Origin: Rhodobacter flavimaris
GTDB taxonomy: Bacteria > Pseudomonadota > Alphaproteobacteria > Rhodobacterales > Rhodobacteraceae
DNA: 64,000 nucleotides
Assembly (NCBI RefSeq): GCF_021378075.1
Contig: NZ_JAJUOS010000013.1
Span: forward strand, 33,644 to 97,643
Reading direction: 5' to 3'
The notes beneath the pieces are model-generated. The model saw only the letters and a program-made list of their open reading frames with translations, had not been told where the DNA came from and ran no database searches. This document shows positions 17,656 through 25,595 of the stretch, piece by piece. The first letter of the stretch is position 1. Each line of letters starts with the position of its first letter. The translations under genes were made by a program, and so were the position numbers.

Positions 17656-19635
17656 TCAGGCGTCGAGTTCGCTGAACCAGCGCCCATTGCGGATCAGCAC
17701 ATCCCATAGCGTAACCGGTGCGGGCGCGCCTTCTTGCGCCAGCGCGCGCAACCGCTTGCGGGTCGCCAGAAGGCCCGCGCGGTCGGCCTGAAACATCGGC
17801 CCACCGCGATGTGCGGGAAAGCCAAGGGCAATCGCCGCAAGGTCGATATCGCCAGCGCGATGGGCTCGGCCCCATTGCAGCGCCATCGCGCCTTCTCCCG
17901 CCAGTTCAGCGCAGATCCGCGCGACGATCTCGCGTTCGGGCAGCGTGGTGGCGTCTACTCCGGCCTCGGCGCGCAAGGCCGCCAGGATCGCCGCTTGGTC
18001 AGAAGGCACGGCAGGCGCAGCACCCTCCGCATAGCGATAGACACCACGCCCCGCCGCGCGCCCCGTCTGCCCCTCAAGATCAAGGAAGGTGAAGAACACC
18101 CCCGGCGGGTGGCCTGCATGACCCATCCATTCCATGACCGCCGGAATGCCGATGCGGTCGGCCAGCACGAAGGGCCCATCCGTGAAACCGAAGGCGACCA
18201 TCGCACGATCGACCGCCTCGGGCGCGGCCCCGGCCATCACGCAACGCTCGGCCGCGGCGAAAAGCGCGGCCTCAAGCCAGACCCCCAACCCCGGCCCTGC
18301 ATGGATCACCAGCGCGCCCGCATCTTGCAAAACGCGCCCCGCCGCGCCCAGCCATTGTCCCGCCTGCGCGCCTGCGGTCAGTTCCAGCACCATGCCGCTA
18401 TCGCTCAGCGCAAGGTCGCGCGGCCCGGCGGCGCCATCGAGCACCAGAACCGCGCCCGGTTTCAGCCCGGCACGGATCTGCGGCAACTCGCCATCGCGCG
18501 GGGCGGCAACGACCAGATCAGCCCCGGCAAGCGCCGCACATTCCAGCGCCGCGCTCAGCCGGTCCCAGTCGGCCTCTCGCTGCGCGGGATCGAGGCGCCC
18601 GGCCTGAACGGCACGCTCCTGCGCCTCGGCGATCGCGGTGAAAGCGGGCTCCAGCGCGGTCGGATCGCTTTCGCCCAGAACTACCTCGTAGCCCGCCGCA
18701 ATCAGCCCGGCCGCACGTTCGGGCGGCTGGTTCCAAAGGGCGACCCTGGCGATTGTCAGATCCTGCTGCCCCTCGGGCAGCGCCGCGAGGTGCGCCGCGC
18801 GACGGGTGATCCTAGCGACATGGCGCAGGGCAGTTGAGACCTCGCCCTCCGCCAGATCGGCATAGGCCACGGCCTCGTAATCCAGCGCCTCTTCCATCGG
18901 CAACAGCAACGCAGCCTCGGCCACCTCGGCGGCACGTTGCGCTGCGGGCGCCAGTGCACCACCCGTCAGCCCGCGCCGCGCAGTGGCCAGATCTTCGAGA
19001 TATTTCTCTGGCTCAGACGCCACAGCCTTGGGCGTGATCGCACCGGGGCCACGCCCGCCGACCGCCTGTGCGAAATCCAGCGCGACCTCCTCGACCGCCT
19101 CGTCCGAGACCAGCGCCTCGCACAGGCCGATCTGCATCGCCTCCTGCGCGCTCCAGTCCCGCCGCGATGTCACGAAAGCCAGTGCCGAGGCCGCGCCCAC
19201 GCGCTGCGCCAGCCGCACGAGCCCGCCGCCAGAAGGAAACAGCCCCACCGCATATTCGGGCGATGCGAAGACCGCCTGATCATGCGCGATCCGCAGACTG
19301 GCCGCCTGCGCCAAGGCCAAGGCGCCGCCGTTGACGCGCCCCGACAGGGCGACCACAACCGGGCGGCCCGCATCGGCGATCAGCCCCGCAAGATGAGACA
19401 GCGCAGGAGCGGTGTCCTCGGCGTAATCGGTCGCGGGATCGTTGGCCACCGGCCAGCCGCCCTCCTCGGCGCGGATCAGCACCGGCGTGTCACCGGGTTC
19501 CGACAGGATCAGCTCAAGCGCGCCGCCAAGGCTTTCCCGCAGATCGGCGTCGAAGCCTTGCCCGCGCCCATCCTCGCCCGGAAGCGTCAGCAGAACGCTC
19601 CGCTCGCGACGTTGCAGCTTGACCCGCCGTGTCAT
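17656..19635 (-). CDS. Degenerate FadB/FadJ-like protein (enoyl-CoA hydratase/3-hydroxyacyl-CoA dehydrogenase fold)
   Basis: 659 residues with the domain order of the fatty-oxidation alpha subunit: crotonase fold (about 1-190), Rossmann domain (about 295-450), then 3-hydroxyacyl-CoA dehydrogenase C-terminal domains. Key residues are gone. In the crotonase half the position of FadB Glu119 is alanine (NGGALALAQAASLRIA), although Glu139 persists in SPEYAVGLFPSGGG. The Rossmann GxGxxG is replaced by WNQPPERAAG, and the HFFNP catalytic-histidine segment cannot be found. The frame is nevertheless fully open. The ATG at 19635 is preferred over a TTG at 19653. Probably not an active trifunctional enzyme; the role is unknown. 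Confidence 0.78.
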   Translation of the reverse strand: MTRRVKLQRRERSVLLTLPGEDGRGQGFDADLRESLGGALELILSEPGDTPVLIRAEEGGWPVANDPATDYAEDTAPALSHLAGLIADAGRPVVVALSGRVNGGALALAQAASLRIAHDQAVFASPEYAVGLFPSGGGLVRLAQRVGAASALAFVTSRRDWSAQEAMQIGLCEALVSDEAVEEVALDFAQAVGGRGPGAITPKAVASEPEKYLEDLATARRGLTGGALAPAAQRAAEVAEAALLLPMEEALDYEAVAYADLAEGEVSTALRHVARITRRAAHLAALPEGQQDLTIARVALWNQPPERAAGLIAAGYEVVLGESDPTALEPAFTAIAEAQERAVQAGRLDPAQREADWDRLSAALECAALAGADLVVAAPRDGELPQIRAGLKPGAVLVLDGAAGPRDLALSDSGMVLELTAGAQAGQWLGAAGRVLQDAGALVIHAGPGLGVWLEAALFAAAERCVMAGAAPEAVDRAMVAFGFTDGPFVLADRIGIPAVMEWMGHAGHPPGVFFTFLDLEGQTGRAAGRGVYRYAEGAAPAVPSDQAAILAALRAEAGVDATTLPEREIVARICAELAGEGAMALQWGRAHRAGDIDLAAIALGFPAHRGGPMFQADRAGLLATRKRLRALAQEGAPAPVTLWDVLIRNGRWFSELDA

Positions 19636-19724
19636 GTTTCCCCGCCTGCTCAAGACAGCGCAAGTTTACGGCCTATCCGGCCCGAAGCAATTGCAAACTG
19701 CCCAATTTCAGGGGTTTGAACCGA

Positions 19725-20048
19725 TCAATGCCCCGACGCGTGGTTACGGCAGAAGGGCGTGGCGGGCACGACGTCCAGCCGCTCTTCTGCGATCTGCTCG
19801 CCGCAGACCGTGCAATAGCCGTATTCGCCCTCTTCGATGCGCTCCAGCGCGGCCTCGATCATGCGCAATTCGGTGCGCGCGGCCTGCCCGAGATCCTCCA
19901 GAACCTCGTCGCCCTCGCGCTCGGTCGCCATTTCTTCCCAGTCCTTGGACTCGTGCGTCTCGAACTCCGAGGCGATCTGCCCCATTCGTTCGGTCAGTTG
20001 CGCCTTGCGCGCTTCAAGTTCGGCCTTGCGGGTTTCCACGGATTTCAT
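19725..20048 (-). CDS. DksA/TraR-type C4 zinc finger protein
   Basis: A 107-residue protein with an N-terminal acidic coiled-coil region and a C-terminal DksA-type zinc finger (YCTVCGEQI, then TPFCRNHA, a CxxC...CxxH pattern). Proteins of this size resemble DksA paralogues that enter the RNA polymerase secondary channel, but the exact role is unknown. An AGGAGG lies six bases before the ATG at 20048, which decides against the ATG at 20072. It is divergent from the YeeE/YedE pair, and a near-perfect FNR box lies between them. Confidence 0.85.
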   Translation of the reverse strand: MKSVETRKAELEARKAQLTERMGQIASEFETHESKDWEEMATEREGDEVLEDLGQAARTELRMIEAALERIEEGEYGYCTVCGEQIAEERLDVVPATPFCRNHASGH

Positions 20049-20098
20049 GGCGTCCTCCTGTTCTTGCCCCATCTAACGCCGGCCTGCGCACAAGAGCA

Positions 20099-20112
20099 TT
20101 GACGCAGGTCAA
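20099..20112. promoter_or_regulatory. FnrL/FNR-type box (TTGACGCAGGTCAA)
   Basis: The 14-mer has perfect TTGAC/GTCAA half-sites around 4 bases and fits the TTGNYNNNNNTCAA consensus used by FnrL in Rhodobacter. It lies in the 120-base region between divergent genes, 51 bases from the DksA-like start and 57 bases from the YeeE start. Either or both may be regulated by oxygen. Confidence 0.65.
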
Positions 20113-20168
20113 ACCCTTGTGGCAGGCCGCGCCGGGCGGTGCGCGTGGCACCGGCAAAGGGGAATGAC

Positions 20169-20594
20169 ATGCATCAGGACTGGATCTGGGGCGCCGTGGG
20201 CGGCCTTATGATCGGCGCCGCGGCGGCGCTTTATCTTCTGGCGAACGGGCGGGTGCTGGGGGCCAGCGGCATCCTGGGCGGGTTGATCGACCGCTCCGGG
20301 CGTAACAGCACGGCCGAGCGGCTGAGCTTCCTCGCTGGCCTGATCGCGATCCCACCGCTGCTGGTGCCGCTTTATGCGGTGGTCGATACGCATGTCACCT
20401 CGAACCCGGTTCTGCTGATCGTGGCGGGGCTGCTGGTGGGCATCGGCACGCGGCTCGCGAATGGCTGCACCTCGGGGCATGGCGTGTGCGGCATGTCACG
20501 CTTTTCGCTGCGCGGCTTCGTGGCCACGGTGTTCTACCTGCTCGGTGGCGGACTGATGCTGGTCCTGGCCCGTCACGTTCTGGAGGTGATCTGA
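20169..20594 (+). CDS. YeeE/YedE-family sulfur-compound transporter subunit 1
   Basis: A 141-residue membrane protein with about four helices. It carries the family signature [10 protein letters not shown] near residue 102, whose cysteines relay thiosulfate in characterised YeeE (TsuA) proteins. The ATG at 20169 has AAAGGGGAA upstream. It overlaps the next gene by TGATG. Split YeeE halves of this kind are common in proteobacteria, and together the two genes form one full transporter. Confidence 0.88.
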   Translation: MHQDWIWGAVGGLMIGAAAALYLLANGRVLGASGILGGLIDRSGRNSTAERLSFLAGLIAIPPLLVPLYAVVDTHVTSNPVLLIVAGLLVGIGTRLANGCTSGHGVCGMSRFSLRGFVATVFYLLGGGLMLVLARHVLEVI

Positions 20595-21034
20595 TGCGCA
20601 ACCTTTTCGCGTTTCTTGCCGGGGGCCTCTTCGGAGCGGGCCTGCTGGTCGCGGGCATGGTCGATACGACCAAGGTTCAGGGCTGGCTGGATGTGTTTGG
20701 CAACTGGGACCCGACGCTGGCCTTCGTGATGGGCGGCGCGGTGCTGCCGATGGTGTTCGTCTGGCGCATCGCAGCGCGGCGCGAACGCTCTCTGCTCGAT
20801 CTGCCGATGCCGCAGGATCTCCCGAAGCTGGTCGATCGCAACCTCGTGCTGGGGTCGCTGATGTTCGGCGCGGGCTGGGGGCTGGTGGGGCTGTGTCCCG
20901 GCCCGGCAATCGGCGCGCTTGGCTTTGGCGGCTGGCAGGTCGCGCTTTTCGTGCTGGCGATGTGCGCAGGCATGGCCGTGGCGCCGTTGGCGCGCCGGGG
21001 CCTTGACCAACTGGACACGGAGAACGACGTCTAG
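20594..21034 (+). CDS. YeeE/YedE-family sulfur-compound transporter subunit 2 (DUF6691-like)
   Basis: A 146-residue membrane protein with about four helices and the second-half signature GLCPGPAIGALG near residue 100. Its start shares one base with the upstream stop. It ends in a 4-base convergent overlap with the FliM/FliN-like gene. Likely partner of the upstream half in thiosulfate or sulfur-compound uptake. Confidence 0.86.
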   Translation: MRNLFAFLAGGLFGAGLLVAGMVDTTKVQGWLDVFGNWDPTLAFVMGGAVLPMVFVWRIAARRERSLLDLPMPQDLPKLVDRNLVLGSLMFGAGWGLVGLCPGPAIGALGFGGWQVALFVLAMCAGMAVAPLARRGLDQLDTENDV

Positions 21035-22065
21035 GCGCCAGCCGCCCGGCGAGGAGCAGGTTCGGCCACCTCAAGTCGGGCAGGCGGTGGGGCAGCAGGT
21101 CGCGCGGCGATGGGGCTAGAGCCTGCGTCGAATTCGGTTGGCGCGGCACGGGCGGGGCCGGGCTGTGCGGCCTCATCCGCCAGACGCACCGCGCGAAAGC
21201 CGTGCAACTGGCCCAACCGCGCGCGCCCCAGAATGCGCCGCCCATGCCCTTCAAGCTGCAACTGCTCAAGGCTGTCGGCCGCGATCGGGATCTGCGTGCC
21301 CGGCGAGAATCGCAGAACCGCTGCCAGCGGCAGCGTCACCCTGCCGAGCACGGCGTCGAGCACGGCATGTGTGCCCATCAGCGTGGCCTCCATCCGGCGC
21401 GTCCAGTCAGCATCCTCCTCGGTGCGCACGGGGTTCGGAGCAGCCTGAGGCACCGCGGCAGGGCGCTGCCCGCGCCCCTCGGCGGGAACGGCCCAGAGAA
21501 AGCCCCCCGCTCGCTCACCCTCGGCCCCGAACACCAGATCGGCCTGCCAGACGCGATAGGCGGTATCTTCCAGCAACAGCCCCAGCGGGCGCGGCCCGTC
21601 GAGGCAGGAGGCATAGCGAAACCCACCGGCCCAGATCGCCTCGTCGGTCGCGCTTAGCTCGGCCTCGATCCGCGTCAGGGCGCCGTCGATAAACTCCGCA
21701 GCCATCGCCGCGTCGATCCGCGTCGGCTTGCGTGGCGCTGGTGCGCTACGCGCCAGAACGCCCAGGGTCTGAAACTCGATCAGCGCGGCAAGCGTGGCGG
21801 GCGGCAGGGCCACCAGCCCCAGCCCCTCCTTCGGCCCCTCGATCACCGCCAGAAGCGAGAATTCCTCCAGCGCCTCGGGCAGTTCGGCCAGCACCATCCG
21901 GCTTTCGCGCAACTGCGCCACGCGCAGCGGCAGGCCCATCCCCTCGGCCGTGCGCGCCAACGCCAGCGGGATCGCGCGCGCCGCCGTCACCGGCGCCAAG
22001 GTAACCGCAGGCTGCCCCGAGGACGCCTTCCGGCGCATGACTGACTGCTGCTGATCTTCGGTCAT
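21031..22065 (-). CDS. FliM/FliN-family (SpoA domain) flagellar-motor-like protein
   Basis: A 344-residue protein. Its C-terminal part, about residues 235-295, matches the SpoA/FliN surface-of-antigen domain (GRVTLPLAAVLRFSPGTQIPIAAD, then GRRILGRARLGQLHGFRAVRL). The N-terminal 200 residues are FliM-middle-domain-like but diverged, and the tail is a proline/alanine-rich extension. In the flagellar C-ring this domain builds the switch. No other flagellar gene is nearby, so it could be a distant C-ring part or a specialised paralogue. The ATG at 22065 is the only upstream start that suits. Confidence 0.75.
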   Translation of the reverse strand: MTEDQQQSVMRRKASSGQPAVTLAPVTAARAIPLALARTAEGMGLPLRVAQLRESRMVLAELPEALEEFSLLAVIEGPKEGLGLVALPPATLAALIEFQTLGVLARSAPAPRKPTRIDAAMAAEFIDGALTRIEAELSATDEAIWAGGFRYASCLDGPRPLGLLLEDTAYRVWQADLVFGAEGERAGGFLWAVPAEGRGQRPAAVPQAAPNPVRTEEDADWTRRMEATLMGTHAVLDAVLGRVTLPLAAVLRFSPGTQIPIAADSLEQLQLEGHGRRILGRARLGQLHGFRAVRLADEAAQPGPARAAPTEFDAGSSPIAARPAAPPPARLEVAEPAPRRAAGA

Positions 22066-22135
22066 TCGAACCGCCCAATCCCCGTGGCGCTAGCCGCAAG
22101 GATTCGCAGATCAGTCTTTACAAAGCGTTGAAATC

Positions 22136-24841
22136 TTAGGCCGAGGCCTTCGCCGCCTCTTCCATCTCGCGGCGCCGCAACGGCAAGGTCACGCGGAACG
22201 CCGCGCCGCCTTGGCCTGGCACATAGTCGATCGTGCCGCCCAGGTTGGCCATGATCTCGCGGCAGATCGCGAGGCCCAGACCGGCGCCGCCCGCGCGGCT
22301 CGTATCAGTCAGGCGCGCGAATTTCTCAAAGATCAGCGCCTGGCTGGCCTTGGGGATGCCCGAGCCGTTGTCGATGAAGTCGATCTGCACCTTCGAGCCG
22401 CGCTTCTTCACCTCGACGCGCAGCACGCCCCGCTCGTTGTCGCAATACTTGCGCGAGTTCGAGATCAGGTTGATGAAGACCTGCACAAGGCGGTCGGTGT
22501 CGGTGAAGACCGGCATATGCTCGGACGGGAAGTCGCGCTCAACCCGGAACGAACGCTCGGGCCGGGTGTTCGAGGCCGCCTGCACCGCGCGGTTCAGAAG
22601 ATCGTGCAGGTTCGCAACACCCACGTTCAGCTGCACCTTGCGGTTTTCCAGCACGCTCAGATCCAGAAGATCGTCCAGAAGACGCGTCAGGCGGCGCGCC
22701 TCTTCGTGGATGATCTCGGCATATTGCGAGCGCATGGCGTCGGGCAGGTCGGGTTCCATCAGGATCTCGGAGAACGCCCGGATCGAGGTCATCGGCGTGC
22801 GCAGCTCGTGACTGATCTGGCCAAGGAAGGCATCTTTCTGCACCGACAGCGAGGTCAGCTTTTCGTTGGCATCGCGCAGCGCGCGGGCGGTGCGGGCCAG
22901 TTCCTCCGATTTTGCCTCAAGTTGGGCCGAGTATTCCTTGATTTCCGCGGCTTCACCTGCCACCGCGATCAGATCCTGCACCGAGACCGAACTGCCCCCG
23001 GTCAGCTGCGAAATCATCGCATGGGCCGTGGCCGCACCCACCGAACCAGCCAGCTGCCGCTCAAGCCGCGCGAGGAAATCGGGCGTCGGGTCGGGCAGGA
23101 AGCCCTCTTTGCCCTGCCCCGCCGCCTGTGCCTGGAAGAAGCGCTGTGCCTCTTCCGCGCCGAGGATACGCTGCGCCATGGAAAGCAGATCGTCGGCCTC
23201 GGCCTGGCCGCGCAGCCAGCTGCGCGCGCTCGGCGTCTGCTCGAAGATATTCACGAAGGCCACGCCCTGAAGGCGCTCCATCGGGCCGGGGAACGAGGCC
23301 ATCGAGAAAACCATGAACGAGATGGTGTTGAACAGCAGGCTCCAGAACAGCGCATGCAAAAGCGGGTCGAGCGCGTCGATCCCGAACAGTGCCTGCGGCC
23401 GCAGCCAGCCGATGCCGAAGGGGCCCGCCGCCATGACCTGCGCCGAGATCAGGCCAGACTCGCCGAAGGACGGCAGGAACAGCGTGTAAAGCCACATCGC
23501 GAAGCCGGTCAGCAGCGCCGCCACCGCGCCCATCCGGGTCGCCCCGCGCCAGAACATCCCGCCGAGCAGCGCGGGCAAGACCTGCGCAGCACCGACAAAG
23601 GCGATCAACCCGATTGAGGCCAGCGCCGCCGAGCCGCCCGACATGCTGTAATAGCCATAGCCCATCCCCAGCACGACCGCGATCGACAGGCGTCGCGACA
23701 TCAGCACAAGGCCGCGAATATCGCCCATCTCCTTGCCGCCCTGGCTGCCAAGGGCCAGCCAAAGCGGCGTCACGATATGGTTCGACACCATCGTCGCCAG
23801 CGCGATCGCAGCCACGATGACCATCGAGGTCGCCGAGGAGAACCCGCCCAGGAACGCCAGCAGCGCCAGATTGCCCTGCCCCTGCGACAGCGGCAGCGTC
23901 AGCACGAAAAGGTCTGGGTTCGACCCCGCAGGCATCAGCTCCAGCCCGATCACCGCGATGGGCATGACGAACAGGCTCATCAGCATCAGATAGCCGGGGA
24001 AAGCCCAGCTTGCGGTGGCCAGGTGACGTTCATCCACGTTCTCGACGACCAGCACCTGGAACATTCGCGGCAAGGTCAGGATCGCCGCGGCCGAAACGAA
24101 GATCAGACCCGCGAAGCGGCCCGGTTTCAGGTTCCAGTCGGCAATCGGCGAGGCATCGGTGCGCCAAAGTACATCGAGGGGCCCATTGGCTACGCCCCAG
24201 ACGACGAAGATCCCCACGGCCACAAGCGCGACAAGCTTGACCACCGCCTCCAGCGCGATGGCCATGACGACGCCGTGGTGACGCTCGTTCGCATCAAGGT
24301 TGCGGGTACCGAACAGGATGGTGAACAGTGTCAGGCCCGCCGCGATCCAGAGTGCGGTCGAGCCCTGATCGGGCAGGGCCCAGCCCTCGGGCGTGTCGGC
24401 GGCGAAGACACCGAAGCTTAGCGTCACCGATTGCAGTTGCAGCGCGATATAGGGCGCCGAGGTCGCCACCGACATCAGTGTGACGATCACTCCCAGCAGG
24501 TTCGACTTGCCGTAACGGCTTGAAATCAGGTCGGCAATCGAGGTCACCCGCTGCGCGCGCCCGATCCGAACGAGCTTGCGCAGGATCCACCACCAGCCGA
24601 TGAAGACCAGCGTCGGCCCAAGGTAGATCGTGACGAATTCAAGCCCCGAGCGCGCCGCGTAGCCCACCGCACCATAGAAGGTCCAGGCGGTGCAATAGAT
24701 CGACAGCGACAGGGTATAGACGATGGGGCGATGCAGGAATTTCAACCGCCCGCGCTGCGCGCGACGCTCCGCCACGAAGGCAACCAGAAACAGCAGGAAC
24801 ACATAGGCCAGGCAAACCGCGACCAGAACATTGAAGGGCAT
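22136..24841 (-). CDS. SLC5 (sodium/solute symporter)-histidine kinase fusion, CbrA/CrbS-like
   Basis: A 901-residue membrane sensor kinase. Residues 1 to about 520 form a thirteen-helix SLC5 transporter fold. After a linker and coiled coil (about 600-660) come the dimerisation helix with the phosphoacceptor histidine (FLGQISHELRTPMTSIRAFSE), N-box (NLISNSRKYCDN), G1 (DNGSGIP) and G2 (GAGLGLAICREIMANLGG). CbrA and CrbS have the same plan and control histidine or acetate use. It is last in a tight operon with a receiver and a small membrane protein. An ActP symporter operon lies 37 kb away in the same window, so acetate or a similar carboxylate is a reasonable guess. Confidence 0.9.
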   Translation of the reverse strand: MPFNVLVAVCLAYVFLLFLVAFVAERRAQRGRLKFLHRPIVYTLSLSIYCTAWTFYGAVGYAARSGLEFVTIYLGPTLVFIGWWWILRKLVRIGRAQRVTSIADLISSRYGKSNLLGVIVTLMSVATSAPYIALQLQSVTLSFGVFAADTPEGWALPDQGSTALWIAAGLTLFTILFGTRNLDANERHHGVVMAIALEAVVKLVALVAVGIFVVWGVANGPLDVLWRTDASPIADWNLKPGRFAGLIFVSAAAILTLPRMFQVLVVENVDERHLATASWAFPGYLMLMSLFVMPIAVIGLELMPAGSNPDLFVLTLPLSQGQGNLALLAFLGGFSSATSMVIVAAIALATMVSNHIVTPLWLALGSQGGKEMGDIRGLVLMSRRLSIAVVLGMGYGYYSMSGGSAALASIGLIAFVGAAQVLPALLGGMFWRGATRMGAVAALLTGFAMWLYTLFLPSFGESGLISAQVMAAGPFGIGWLRPQALFGIDALDPLLHALFWSLLFNTISFMVFSMASFPGPMERLQGVAFVNIFEQTPSARSWLRGQAEADDLLSMAQRILGAEEAQRFFQAQAAGQGKEGFLPDPTPDFLARLERQLAGSVGAATAHAMISQLTGGSSVSVQDLIAVAGEAAEIKEYSAQLEAKSEELARTARALRDANEKLTSLSVQKDAFLGQISHELRTPMTSIRAFSEILMEPDLPDAMRSQYAEIIHEEARRLTRLLDDLLDLSVLENRKVQLNVGVANLHDLLNRAVQAASNTRPERSFRVERDFPSEHMPVFTDTDRLVQVFINLISNSRKYCDNERGVLRVEVKKRGSKVQIDFIDNGSGIPKASQALIFEKFARLTDTSRAGGAGLGLAICREIMANLGGTIDYVPGQGGAAFRVTLPLRRREMEEAAKASA

Positions 24842-24844
24842 GGA

Positions 24845-25135
24845 TCAGCCGTCCTCTTCTTGGGGCGGTAATTCCTCGGTGCGTTCTTCTTCCTCCATGG
24901 CGGGGGCAAGGCCGCGCGCAAGGCCGAAGGCCAGCACCACAAGCCCGGCCCAGACCGCGAACAGATAAAGCCCGCCGCGCCCGGTGTCGGGGCGGGGCGT
25001 CTCGCCCGGCAGCCAAAGGCTGGGCAACAGGAACAGCACCATCCCAAGCACGGGCAGCATTCGCACCGCGTCCATCATGCGCCGGCGGCGATAAGATCTG
25101 CGGGCAAGGAAAAGCGGCTGGCCCGTCTGCGGCAT
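24845..25135 (-). CDS. Small membrane protein in sensor-kinase operon
   Basis: A 96-residue protein with a basic N-terminus (ARRSYRRRRMM), two hydrophobic helices (about 24-43 and 55-75) and a very acidic tail (EEEERTEELPPQEEDG). The ATG at 25135 is one base after the stop of the response regulator and the gene ends 3 bases before the kinase start, so the three are translationally coupled. No family recognised. It may help assemble or tune the kinase. Confidence 0.75.
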   Translation of the reverse strand: MPQTGQPLFLARRSYRRRRMMDAVRMLPVLGMVLFLLPSLWLPGETPRPDTGRGGLYLFAVWAGLVVLAFGLARGLAPAMEEEERTEELPPQEEDG

Positions 25136-25136
25136 G

Positions 25137-25529
25137 TCAGGCGCTCCGCTGCGCTTCGGCGCGCGTCACGATCTCTTCGAGCATCGAGAGAACATCGCCA
25201 TTGGCAAAGGGCTTGGCCAGGAACGCCGTCGCGCCCGCCCGCGCCGCAGCATCGCGGTCGCGCCCCTGCCCGCGGGCGCTGAGCATCAGCACGGGCAGCT
25301 TGGCCAGCGTCGCGTCGCCCCGCAGACTGGTCAGGATTTCAAGCCCAGAACTTCCCGGCAGCATCAGATCTAGGATCACCGCATCGGGCCTTTCGCTGCC
25401 GATACGGGCATAAGCCTGCGCCCCGTCCGCTTCGAGCGAGACCTTCCAGCCTGCGCGTGTCAGGATGAATCGGATCGCCTCGGCGATATGCGGCTCGTCC
25501 TCGACCAGAAGCACATGCTTTCCAGACAT
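25137..25529 (-). CDS. Single-domain response regulator
   Basis: A 130-residue lone receiver domain: acidic pocket (LVEDEPHI), phosphoacceptor aspartate in VILDLMLPG, conserved serine in LMLSARG and lysine in FLAKPF. There is no output domain. AGGAGGAAG precedes the ATG at 25529. It is the first gene of the operon ending in the SLC5-histidine kinase and is presumably its phosphorylation partner, acting through protein contacts or a phosphorelay. Confidence 0.9.
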   Translation of the reverse strand: MSGKHVLLVEDEPHIAEAIRFILTRAGWKVSLEADGAQAYARIGSERPDAVILDLMLPGSSGLEILTSLRGDATLAKLPVLMLSARGQGRDRDAAARAGATAFLAKPFANGDVLSMLEEIVTRAEAQRSA

Positions 25530-25595
25530 CGGCGCTTCCTCCTCTTCCCCCGATCCGACTATTGCGGGCCGCGTGTAAACTGTCAAACCCCGCTC

